A stretch of 64,000 nt of DNA from an uncultured Bacteroidia bacterium (GTDB lineage Bacteria > Bacteroidota > Bacteroidia > Bacteroidales > UBA932): positions 124,001 to 188,000 of the forward strand of contig CACXNA010000008.1 of assembly GCA_902768985.1 (NCBI GenBank). The letters run 5' to 3'. The translations under genes and the position numbers were made by a program. The notes beneath the pieces were generated by a model. It was not told the origin of the DNA, did no database searches, and worked only from the letters and a program-made list of their open reading frames with translations. Shown here in pieces: positions 15,319 to 23,751 of the stretch (position 1 is the stretch's first letter; each line of letters opens with the position of its first letter).

Positions 15319-17229
15319 ATGACACTAATACTAACCGGAAGTCCAACCCGCTTCGGGGAGGATCGCTTTACTGAAGACAACGGGCTGCTTGCCAATGTGC
15401 GGGCCGCGCTGCCATGCTCGCCGCGCGTCCTGCTCGTCAGCGCTGCGCCGGACGACCGGAAGTTCACGGACTACGTCCTCGACTCCATGTCCGCCTGCAT
15501 CCGCAACTCCGGCATCACACCGTCCTCCGTGACGATGCTGGACCGCCGCAACGCGGGTCTCGCGCGCGACCTGGTGCGCGGCGCGGACTGGATCGTGCTC
15601 TGCGGCGGCCACGTGCCGACGCAGAACCGCTTCCTGCACGAGATCGGCCTCCGGGAGCTGCTGCGCGGCTTCGACGGCCTGGTGATGGGCTGCAGCGCGG
15701 GCTCCATGAATTGCGCGGAGCGCGTCTTCTCCCACCCCGAGCTGCCCGGCGAGGCCGTCGACCCGGCCTACCCGCGCTGGCTGGAGGGCCTCGGCCTGAC
15801 GAAGCGCCAGCTGGTGCCGCACTACGACCAGGTGCGCGACGTGGTGCTGGACGGCAAGCGCCTCTTCGAGGACATCATCTTTCCGGAGAGCTGGCGCCAC
15901 ACCTTTTATACCTTCCCCGACGGGGGATACATCCTCTCGAAGGACGGCCGCGAGACGCTGCACGGCCTGGCCTGGGAGATTACGAACGGAAACATGCGGC
16001 AGGTCTCTGCCGAAAACGAAACATACAGCTTTATGAACGTCATATTTATTTCTCCGCATTTCCCGCAGACCTACTGCCACTTCTGCTCCGGCCTGCGCCG
16101 CAACGGCGTGAACGTGCTGGGCATCGCGGACGCCCAGTACTATGAGTTGAACAACGAGCTGCGCGGCGCGCTGACCGACTACTACAAGGTCAGCCACCTC
16201 GAGGACTACGACGAAGTGTACCGCGCCGTGGCCTGGATGGCGCACAAATACGGCAAGATCGACTGGATCGAGTCCAACAACGAGTACTGGCTGACGCAGG
16301 ACGCCCGTCTGCGCACCGACTTCAACGTGACCACCGGCATCAAGAGCGACCGCATCGCCGCGATCCGCAACAAGTCCGAGATGAAGAAATACTACGCCCT
16401 GGGCGGCATCCCGACGGCGCGGCAGATCAAGTGCGCCGAGGGCCTGGCGAAGGTGAAGGCCTTCGTGAAGAAGACCGGCTACCCCGTCATCGCCAAGCCG
16501 GACAGCGGTATGGGCGCCAGCGGCACCACCAAGATCCACGATGCAGGGGAGTTGGAGGCCTGGTTCGCCGCCCACCCGGATAACTTCGGCGGCTATGTGC
16601 TGGAGGAATTCATCACCGGCCTGCTGGTGAGCTACGACGCCATCTACAATTCGAAGGGCGAACCCATCTTCGAGAACAACACCGTCTTCCCGACCCCCAT
16701 CATGGAGATCGTCCACGACAACCTGGAGACCTGCTACTGGACCAACAAGACCGTGCCTGCGAAGTTGGCCGCCATCGGCCGCCGCACGGTCAAGGCCTTC
16801 GGCATCACGAGCCGTTTCGTACACCTGGAGTTCTTCCAGCTGGACCGCGACCGCGCAGGCCTCGGCAAGAAGGGCGACTACGTGGGCCTGGAAGTCAACA
16901 TGCGCCCGCCGGGCGGCTACACGCCCGACATGATGAACTACGCGCACGAAACTGACGTTTTCCAGATTTGGGCCGACATGGTCGCGTTCGACGAAGCCCG
17001 CAAGCCGCAGGGCGCGCAGTACTACTGCGCCTACGCCGCCCGGCGCGACTGCTACCGCTACGCCCATGGCCACGACGAGATCATGGCCCGCTTCGGCGCC
17101 GCCGTCTGCATGGCCGAGCGCGTCCCGCCCGCCCTGTCGGACGACCTCTGCGACATGGCCTACATCGCCCGCTTCGCGGACCGCAAGGACGTGGACCGTT
17201 TCTGCGCCTTTGTCTGCGAGCGGAGTTAG
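15319..17229 (+). CDS. Peptidase E-like (S51) domain fused to an ATP-grasp ligase
   Basis: 636 residues, two enzymes in one chain. Residues 1-~230 are a class I amidotransferase-like S51 fold with the nucleophile elbow GCSAGS (Ser126) and a downstream His168 (VPHYDQ), as in alpha-aspartyl dipeptidase. Residues 239-636 are an ATP-grasp domain: YPVIAKPDSGMGASGTTK binds ATP, LEEFITG and GLEVNMRPPGGYTPDM are the later metal and nucleotide motifs. The junction is abrupt: MNVIFISPHFP at residue 239 looks like a native N-terminus, so two genes were probably joined. A ligase plus an aspartyl-peptide hydrolase suggests synthesis and breakdown of a peptide or amide bond; substrates are unknown. ATG 15319 fits the promoter. 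Confidence 0.8.
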   Translation: MTLILTGSPTRFGEDRFTEDNGLLANVRAALPCSPRVLLVSAAPDDRKFTDYVLDSMSACIRNSGITPSSVTMLDRRNAGLARDLVRGADWIVLCGGHVPTQNRFLHEIGLRELLRGFDGLVMGCSAGSMNCAERVFSHPELPGEAVDPAYPRWLEGLGLTKRQLVPHYDQVRDVVLDGKRLFEDIIFPESWRHTFYTFPDGGYILSKDGRETLHGLAWEITNGNMRQVSAENETYSFMNVIFISPHFPQTYCHFCSGLRRNGVNVLGIADAQYYELNNELRGALTDYYKVSHLEDYDEVYRAVAWMAHKYGKIDWIESNNEYWLTQDARLRTDFNVTTGIKSDRIAAIRNKSEMKKYYALGGIPTARQIKCAEGLAKVKAFVKKTGYPVIAKPDSGMGASGTTKIHDAGELEAWFAAHPDNFGGYVLEEFITGLLVSYDAIYNSKGEPIFENNTVFPTPIMEIVHDNLETCYWTNKTVPAKLAAIGRRTVKAFGITSRFVHLEFFQLDRDRAGLGKKGDYVGLEVNMRPPGGYTPDMMNYAHETDVFQIWADMVAFDEARKPQGAQYYCAYAARRDCYRYAHGHDEIMARFGAAVCMAERVPPALSDDLCDMAYIARFADRKDVDRFCAFVCERS

Positions 17230-17276
17230 GACTTTTGTTTTTCGGTCGAATTCTTTCAATAATAGGCAAAGGGAGC

Positions 17277-17296
17277 CAAGGAGGTTTTCCTCCTTG
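17277..17296 (+). terminator. Possible terminator hairpin
   Basis: CAAGGAGG-tttt-CCTCCTTG, perfect 8-base stem 48 bases after the ATP-grasp gene. The tail is TTAAAAA, not a T-run, so it is weak as an intrinsic terminator. It lies in the 122-base gap 17230-17351, where a poor box TACCTTAG (17308-17315) may serve the next gene. Confidence 0.4.
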
Positions 17297-17351
17297 TTAA
17301 AAAGTCGTACCTTAGTAAGACGTGAACAACACTTAACAACTCATACCATTT

Positions 17352-18140
17352 ATGAAAACCATTTTCAAAACCCTTTCCGTTGCCATGGGGCTGGTGCTCC
17401 TGATGCCGGGTATTTCCGGCCGGGCCCAGGTCTATGCCGACTCCTCGACCCAGCTCGACAAGTATCTCGTCCCCGTGACCACGCCCACTGCGGCGCCTGA
17501 CGCACAGGGATTCCTCGGCCGCTGGATGCTCCTTGAGCCGATCAGCAAGCCGAACCGTTCCAACACCGTCTTCGTGGACAGCTACATCCGCGAGGCTTTT
17601 GCGGTGCAGTATTTCAAGGGCCAGCTTGGCGACGTCCTCCCGAAGGATGGCGACAAGATTAAAGTGACCGTCGAGTATCAGCCGCCTGTGAACCTGCAGG
17701 GTGGCCGCCCGATGGGCTTCGGCATGGAGGCTCCCAAGTATGAGCAGAAGAAAGTCACGCTCAAGTGGCATGCCTTCGACAGCAAGATGCCGAACGTGAA
17801 GCTCTTCCGCTTTGCCACCAACCTGACCGAGGACCGCTACGGCGTGATCTTCTGGGCCTGCACCGTGGTTAACTGCGAGGAAGACATTCCGAACGTGCGT
17901 CTCGCCGTCGGTTCCAACTCCGCCTCCATGTGGTGGGTGAACGGCGAAGAGGCCGTTGTCCTGTCCGGCGACCGCCGCCGCGTCATGGATGACGTCGCTT
18001 CCAAGCGCCTGACCCTCAAGAAGGGCCGCAATGTCATCTGGGGCGCCGTCATCAACGGCCCCGGTATGTCCGACTTCTGCTGCCGCTTCATCGACGAGGC
18101 CGGCAAGCCCGTCAAGAACATCACCCTTTCCACGAAATAA
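17352..18140 (+). CDS. Secreted beta-sandwich protein, carbohydrate-binding-like
   Basis: 262 residues with signal peptide MKTIFKTLSVAMGLVLLMPG and cleavage near GRAQ. The rest is beta-rich; GSNSASMWWVNGEEAVVLSG followed by LTLKKGRNVIWGAVIN resembles the jelly-roll modules of Bacteroidales glycoside hydrolases and esterases, where a similar Asn-Gly loop and a Lys-Lys-Gly-x-Asn strand occur. No catalytic motif recognised. It is 12 bases upstream of a GH43 enzyme and shares its secreted nature, so the two likely act on the same plant glycan. Function is inferred. Confidence 0.6.
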   Translation: MKTIFKTLSVAMGLVLLMPGISGRAQVYADSSTQLDKYLVPVTTPTAAPDAQGFLGRWMLLEPISKPNRSNTVFVDSYIREAFAVQYFKGQLGDVLPKDGDKIKVTVEYQPPVNLQGGRPMGFGMEAPKYEQKKVTLKWHAFDSKMPNVKLFRFATNLTEDRYGVIFWACTVVNCEEDIPNVRLAVGSNSASMWWVNGEEAVVLSGDRRRVMDDVASKRLTLKKGRNVIWGAVINGPGMSDFCCRFIDEAGKPVKNITLSTK

Positions 18141-18152
18141 ACGATGCGCCAT

Positions 18153-19601
18153 ATGAAAACCAAGAATATTCTTCTCGCGGGCGCTTTCGCCCTGTTTGGT
18201 CTGACTGCAGCCGCCCAGGTGGGCGCGCCCTATATCCACGACCCGTCCACGATCATGGAGTGCGACGGTAAATACTACACCTTCGGTACCGGTGGCGGCG
18301 GCCTCATCTCCGCTGACGGTTGGGTGTGGGAAAGCGGCGCTGTCCGTCCCGGCGGCGGTGCTGCCCCGGATGCCATCAAGATCGGCGACCGTTACCTCGT
18401 CGGTTACAGCGCCACCGGTGGTGGTCTCGGCGGTGGTCACGCCGGCCGCATCCTCACGATGTGGAACAAGACCCTCGATCCGAATTCTCCGGACTTCAAA
18501 TACTCCGATCCTATCGAAGTTGCTCATTCTGAGGTTGATGAGGACTGCGACGCCATCGATATCGGCTTCCTGATGGATCCGAACGGCCGCCTCTTCTGCA
18601 CCTTCGGTACCTACTTCGGCAACATCCGCATGGTCGAGCTCGACCCGGCTACGGGTGCCCGCAAGGAAGGCGCCAAGGACATCGACGTGGCCATCGACTG
18701 CGAGGCCTCCTCGATGATGTATCAGGATGGCTGGTACTATCTGCTTGGCACCCACGGCACCTGCTGCGACGGCGCCAACTCCACCTACAACATCATCGTC
18801 GGCCGCTCCCGCAGCCCGTTCGGTCCGTTCCTCGACAACATGGGCCGCGACATGCTCCAGGGTGGTGGCAAGATGGTCGTCGCTGCTGAGGAGCGCCGCT
18901 TCGGCGCCGGCCACTTCGGCCGCGTCGTCCTCGAGCCGGGCGTCGAGAAGATGTCCTTCCACTGGGAGGCTGACCTCGACCTCAGCGGCCGCAGCACCCT
19001 CGCCATCCGTCCGATCCTCTGGAAGAACGGTTGGCCGGAGGCCGGCGAGATCCTCGCCGACGGCAACTACAAGATCCTCTCCCGCCGCCGTGGCTACGCC
19101 CTTGAGCTCACCGTGGACTTCGTCCGCGCAGCCGGTGGCATGCGTGGCTTCGGCCGTCAGGCCAATGAGACCATCGTCAAGGTGGAGAACCAGAAGCTGG
19201 AGGATGTGATCGGTGGCTGGCCGGAGGGCAACATCGACGTGCGCGCCAACGACTACATGGCCCGTCCTCACCAGAAGTGGACGATCGAGGCCGTTCCCGA
19301 GGCCGGTGGCTATCTCGGCGGTCCGTACTACAAGATCGTGATCGAAGGCACCAACCGTGCCCTCTCCGCCGCTGAAGGCCACGAGCTTGTCACTGTGCCC
19401 GAGTTCACCGGCGCAGATGAGCAGCTCTGGAAGATCGAACAGCTGACCGACGGCACCTGGCGCATCGCGCCGAAGGCCATCCCCGGCTGCGGCCATCCCG
19501 AGAAGTTCTGCCTCTACTCCGTCGCTGACAGCACCCCGACCCTGGCGAAGTTCGACTTCAACAACGACAACGCCAAGTGGGACATCAAGTGCGCTAAGTA
19601 A
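18153..19601 (+). CDS. Secreted GH43-like glycosidase with ricin-type domain
   Basis: 482 residues. Signal peptide MKTKNILLAGAFALFGLTAA. The five-bladed propeller of GH43 is suggested by YIHDPSTIMECDGKYYTFGT (general base Asp), CDAIDIGFLMDPNGR (pKa-modulating Asp) and DCEASSMMYQDGWYYLLGTH (acid Glu), in the usual order. The last ~120 residues contain three Q/N-x-W motifs (HQKW, EQLW, NAKW) of a ricin/CBM13-like trefoil. Likely an arabinan- or arabinoxylan-acting enzyme; exact bond unknown. ATG 18153 is used; ATG 18144 in frame is possible. Ends at a terminator. Confidence 0.82.
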   Translation: MKTKNILLAGAFALFGLTAAAQVGAPYIHDPSTIMECDGKYYTFGTGGGGLISADGWVWESGAVRPGGGAAPDAIKIGDRYLVGYSATGGGLGGGHAGRILTMWNKTLDPNSPDFKYSDPIEVAHSEVDEDCDAIDIGFLMDPNGRLFCTFGTYFGNIRMVELDPATGARKEGAKDIDVAIDCEASSMMYQDGWYYLLGTHGTCCDGANSTYNIIVGRSRSPFGPFLDNMGRDMLQGGGKMVVAAEERRFGAGHFGRVVLEPGVEKMSFHWEADLDLSGRSTLAIRPILWKNGWPEAGEILADGNYKILSRRRGYALELTVDFVRAAGGMRGFGRQANETIVKVENQKLEDVIGGWPEGNIDVRANDYMARPHQKWTIEAVPEAGGYLGGPYYKIVIEGTNRALSAAEGHELVTVPEFTGADEQLWKIEQLTDGTWRIAPKAIPGCGHPEKFCLYSVADSTPTLAKFDFNNDNAKWDIKCAK

Positions 19602-19620
19602 GCAGCCTTTGCTAAACAAA

Positions 19621-19653
19621 AAGCTATCCTCGACCGGGGATAGCTTTTTTTTT
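19621..19653 (+). terminator. Rho-independent terminator after GH43
   Basis: AAGCTATCC (19621-19629) pairs with GGATAGCTT (19638-19646), followed by seven further T. The aspS promoter begins directly after. Confidence 0.88.
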
Positions 19654-19654
19654 G

Positions 19655-19662
19655 TACATTTG
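19655..19662 (+). promoter_or_regulatory. TAnnTTTG promoter box of the aspS operon
   Basis: TACATTTG, 27 bases before ATG 19690. It probably drives the six-gene run aspS to dapB. Confidence 0.65.
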
Positions 19663-19689
19663 TAGATTGGAAAACTATAAACTATAAAT

Positions 19690-21440
19690 ATGTACAGAAC
19701 CCACACTTGCGGCGAGCTGCGTCTCGCCGACAAAGGAAAGACAGTCACCCTCGCGGGATGGGTGCAGAAATCCCGCAAACTCGGCGGCATGACCTTCATC
19801 GACCTGCGCGACCGCTACGGCATCACGCAGCTGGTGGTGGAGGCGGACGCCGACGCCGCGCTCGTCGAGACCGCCGCTTCCCTGGGCCGCGAATTCGTAA
19901 TTCAGGCTACGGGCGAGGTGCTCGAGCGCCAGAGCAAGAATCCCAAGATGCCCACCGGCGACGTTGAGATCAAACTCAGCGCCATCCGCATTCTGAACAA
20001 ATCTTCCGTCCCGCCCTTCACCATCGAGGAGCAGAGCGACGGCGGCGAGGACCTGCGCGCCAAGTACCGCTACCTCGACCTGCGCCGTCCGCCCCTGCAG
20101 CGCGCCCTTGCGCTGCGCCACCGCCTGGCGCAGGAGATCCGCTCCTACCTGGACGGCCAGGGCTTCATGGAGATCGAGACCCCGTACCTGATCAAGTCCA
20201 CCCCGGAGGGTGCCCGCGACTTCGTGGTGCCTTCCCGCATGAATCCCGGCACCTTCTATGCGCTGCCGCAGAGCCCCCAGACTTTCAAGCAGCTGCTGAT
20301 GGTCGCGGGCTACGACCGCTACTTCCAGATTGTGCGCTGCTTCCGCGACGAAGACCTGCGCGCCGACCGCCAGCCGGAGTTCACGCAGATCGACTGCGAG
20401 ATGAGTTTCGTGGAGCAGGAGGACGTGCTGAATACTTTCGAGGGCATGATGCGGCAGATGTTCAAGAACGCCCTCGGCGTGGACATCCCCAACCCGCTGC
20501 CGCGCATGAGCTGGTACGACGCCATGGACGGCTACGGCTCCGACAAGCCGGACATCCGCTTCGGCATGAAGATCCACGAGATCACGAAGCTGGTGCAGGG
20601 CTGCGGCTTCTCCGTCTTTGACGGCGCTGCGTACATCGGCGGCATCGCCGTGGAGGACTGCGCCGAGTACACCCGCAAGCAGCTCGACGAGCTGACCGAG
20701 TGGGTCAAGCGCCCGCAGGTGGGCGCCAAGGGCCTGGTTTACATCAAGATCGCTGCCGATGGCACCATCAAGTCCAGCATTGACAAATTCTATACGCCCG
20801 AGCAGCTGAAAGCCGTGGCAGACGCCTGCGAGGCGAAGGCCGGCGACCTGGTGCTCGTCCTCTGCGGCGAGAAGCGCAAGACGCAGACCCAGCTGGGCGT
20901 GCTCCGCATCGAGATGGGAGGCCGCCTCGGCCTGCGCGACCCGAAGGTCTTCGCGCCGCTGTGGATCGTGGACTTCCCGCTCCTCGAGTGGAGCGAGGAG
21001 GACGGCCGCTTCTACGCGATGCACCACCCGTTCACGGCCCCGAAGCCGGAGCACGAGAAGTGGTTCTACTCCGACAAGAAGGAGGATCTGGAGCGAGTCT
21101 GCGCCAACGCCTACGACTTCGTGCTGAACGGCACCGAGCTCGGCGGCGGTTCCATCCGTATCCACGACGCTGCGATGCAGAGCCGCATGTTTGACGTGCT
21201 CGGCATCAGCAAGGAGGACGCCGAATACAAGTTCGGCTTCATCATCAACGCCTTCAAGTTCGGCGCCCCGCCTCACGGCGGCCTGGCGTTCGGCTTCGAC
21301 CGCGTCTGCGCCCTCTTCGGCGGGCAGGAGACGATCCGCGACTACATCGCGTTCCCGAAGAACAACCAGGGCCGCGACGTGATGATCGACTCCCCGTCCA
21401 ACTCTTCCTGGCTTCCACCTACACGCCGCCGCAGTCGTGA
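19690..21440 (+). CDS. aspS: Aspartyl-tRNA synthetase, apparent frameshift at the 3' end
   Basis: Charges tRNA-Asp. N-terminal OB-fold ([20 protein letters not shown]), class II motifs 2 and 3 ([35 protein letters not shown]) and the bacterial GAD insertion domain are intact. The original frame stays open to 21519 and would run 83 bases into murB with an unrelated tail after MIDSPS. Shifting by one base near 21399 gives a TGA at 21438-21440, a total of 583 residues (family length), and a GTGA stop/start overlap with murB. So the gene very probably ends at 21440, and one base is missing here, either through mutation or a sequencing error. Confidence 0.9.
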
Positions 21441-22444
21441 GGATCCAACTGAACTACGATTTGCTCGCGCAGAATACCTTCCGGATGAAGGTGTCCTGCG
21501 CTTGCTATGTCGAGTATGAGACCGTGAAGGAGCTGGAGGGGCTCAACTTCGACCGCCTCCCGCAGCCCCTGCTGCACATTGGCGCGGGGAGCAACCTCCT
21601 CTTCACCGGGGACTTCCCGGGCACGGTCCTGCACTCGAACATCGAGTTCATCAAATATGTCGACGTGGGCCTCGAAGAGGTCCCCGTGATGGTCGGCGCG
21701 GGCGTGGTCTGGGACCATTTTGTGGCGGAGACCTGCCGCCACGGCCTCTGGGGCGCGGAGAATCTCTCGCTTATCCCGGGCGAGGTGGGCGCCGCCGCCG
21801 TGCAGAACATCGGCGCCTACGGCGTTGAGGTCAAGGACCTGATCTCCGGCGTGGTCTGCTTCGACCTGCAGGAGCGCAAGAAAGTGAAATTCACCCGCGA
21901 GGAGTGCCGCTACGGCTACCGCGACTCGCTCTTCAAGCAGCCGGAGACCAAGGGTCGCTACGTGGTCACGAGCGTGCTCTTCCGCCTCACGCGCAAGCAC
22001 AGCCCTCGGCTGGAATACAAGGGCGTGCGCGACGCGCTGGAGGGGCAGGACCCTGCCACGCCGCAAGCGGTGCGCGACGCCATCATCCGCATCCGGCAGC
22101 AGAAGCTGCCCGATCCGGAGGTGCTCGGCAGCGCCGGCAGCTTCTTCAAGAACCCGGTCGTGAGCCGGGAGGACTTCGCGCGCATCTCGCCCGACGGGGG
22201 CGCCCCGCACTATGACCTGCCGGACGGCACGGTCAAGGTGCCGGCCGCCTGGATGATCGACCAGTGCGGCTTCAAGGGCGCGACGGAAGGCGGCGCGGCG
22301 GTCTATGAGCAGCAGCCCCTCGTGCTGGTCAACGCCAGCGGGCAGGCCTCTCCGCAGGAGGTCCTGGCCCTCGAACAACGCATCATCAACGGGGTGCGCG
22401 AGCGCTTCGGCGTCACGCTGCACCCGGAAGTAGAGCACATATGA
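21437..22444 (+). CDS. murB: UDP-N-acetylenolpyruvoylglucosamine reductase
   Basis: 335 residues. Second committed step of peptidoglycan precursor synthesis, FAD- and NADPH-dependent. The FAD-binding start [15 protein letters not shown], the [12 protein letters not shown] loop, the catalytic region [20 protein letters not shown] and the late [13 protein letters not shown] with the catalytic Ser are present (type I MurB). GTG 21437 is chosen because the protein begins here in the family and the codon overlaps the true aspS stop. The stop overlaps the murA start as ATGA. Confidence 0.95.
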   Translation: MRIQLNYDLLAQNTFRMKVSCACYVEYETVKELEGLNFDRLPQPLLHIGAGSNLLFTGDFPGTVLHSNIEFIKYVDVGLEEVPVMVGAGVVWDHFVAETCRHGLWGAENLSLIPGEVGAAAVQNIGAYGVEVKDLISGVVCFDLQERKKVKFTREECRYGYRDSLFKQPETKGRYVVTSVLFRLTRKHSPRLEYKGVRDALEGQDPATPQAVRDAIIRIRQQKLPDPEVLGSAGSFFKNPVVSREDFARISPDGGAPHYDLPDGTVKVPAAWMIDQCGFKGATEGGAAVYEQQPLVLVNASGQASPQEVLALEQRIINGVRERFGVTLHPEVEHI

Positions 22445-23748
22445 GCAGTTTTGTCATCGAAGGCGGAAAGCGCCTCAGCGGCGAAATCGTCCCCCAGGGC
22501 GCGAAGAACGAGGCCCTGGAGGTGATCAGCGCCGTCCTCCTTACCGCCGAGCCGGTCACCATCAGCAATGTCCCGGAGATCCTGGACATCAAGAACCTCA
22601 TCGACCTGCTGCGGAGCATGGGCGTGGGCGTGGAGCGCCACGCCAAGGGGGAGTACACCTTCACGGCAAGCCATGTCAACGAGTTCTATATCCGTAGCGC
22701 GGAGTTCGTGCAGAAGTGCGCGCAGCTGCGGGGCTCGGTGCTCGTGGTCGGTCCGCTGCTGGCGCGTTTCGGCAACGCCTTCTTCCCCAAACCGGGCGGA
22801 GACAAGATCGGCCGGCGCCGCGTGGACACGCACATCGAAGGCTTCATGCGCCTGGGCGCGAAATGCGCCTACGACACCGCCAAGCGGGCCTACAACCTCT
22901 CCTCGGGCCGCTCGATGAAGGGCTGCTACATGCTCCTGGACGAGGCTTCCGTGACCGGTACGGCCAACATCGTGATGGCCGCGACCCTCGCGGAGGGCAC
23001 GACCACCATCTACAACGCCGCCTGCGAACCCTACGTGCAGCAGCTCTGCAAGCTGCTCAACGCGATGGGCGCGCAGATCGAGGGCATCGGCTCCAACCTG
23101 CTCACCATCCACGGCGTGAAGGCGCTACACGGCGCGCAGCACCAGATCCTCCCCGACATGATTGAGGTGGGCTCCTTCATCGGTATGGCCGCCATCACGC
23201 AGAGCGAGCTGACCATCAAGGACGTGTGCTGGGAGCAGCTGGGCATCATCCCCGAGTGTTTCCGCCGCCTGGGCGTGAAGCTCGAGCAGCGCGGCGACGA
23301 TATCTTCATCCCCGCGCAGCAGAGCTATGAGATCGAATCCTTCATCGACGGCTCCATCATGACCATCGCCGACGCGCCCTGGCCGGGCCTGACCCCGGAC
23401 CTGCTGTCGGTCATGCTGGTCGTGGCCACGCAGTGCAAGGGCAGCGTGCTCATCCATCAGAAGATGTTCGAGAGCCGCCTGTTCTTCGTGGACAAGCTGA
23501 TCGACATGGGCGCGCAGATCATCCTCTGCGACCCGCACCGGGCCGTGGTGATCGGCCACGACCACAAGATCAACCTCCGCGCGGGCCGCATGACCTCGCC
23601 GGACATCCGTGCGGGTATCGCCATGCTGCTGGCGGCCATGTCCGCCCAGGGCACTTCCACCATCGACAACATCGAGCAGATCGACCGTGGCTACGAAGAC
23701 ATCGAAGGCCGCCTGAACGCGCTCGGTGCCTATATTGTTAGAAAGTAG
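22441..23748 (+). CDS. murA: UDP-N-acetylglucosamine 1-carboxyvinyltransferase MurA
   Basis: 435 residues. Adds enolpyruvate to UDP-GlcNAc, first committed step of peptidoglycan synthesis. N-terminal GGKRLSGEIVPQGAKNEALE and the two inside-out alpha/beta domains fit MurA/EPSP synthase. The active-site loop reads PGGDKIGRRRVDTH with Asp121 at the position that is Cys115 in E. coli. A Cys-to-Asp change is known to make MurA insensitive to fosfomycin in Mycobacterium and Chlamydia, so intrinsic resistance of this enzyme is expected. Translationally coupled to murB; thrA follows after 3 bases. Confidence 0.95.
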   Translation: MSSFVIEGGKRLSGEIVPQGAKNEALEVISAVLLTAEPVTISNVPEILDIKNLIDLLRSMGVGVERHAKGEYTFTASHVNEFYIRSAEFVQKCAQLRGSVLVVGPLLARFGNAFFPKPGGDKIGRRRVDTHIEGFMRLGAKCAYDTAKRAYNLSSGRSMKGCYMLLDEASVTGTANIVMAATLAEGTTTIYNAACEPYVQQLCKLLNAMGAQIEGIGSNLLTIHGVKALHGAQHQILPDMIEVGSFIGMAAITQSELTIKDVCWEQLGIIPECFRRLGVKLEQRGDDIFIPAQQSYEIESFIDGSIMTIADAPWPGLTPDLLSVMLVVATQCKGSVLIHQKMFESRLFFVDKLIDMGAQIILCDPHRAVVIGHDHKINLRAGRMTSPDIRAGIAMLLAAMSAQGTSTIDNIEQIDRGYEDIEGRLNALGAYIVRK

Positions 23749-23751
23749 ACT

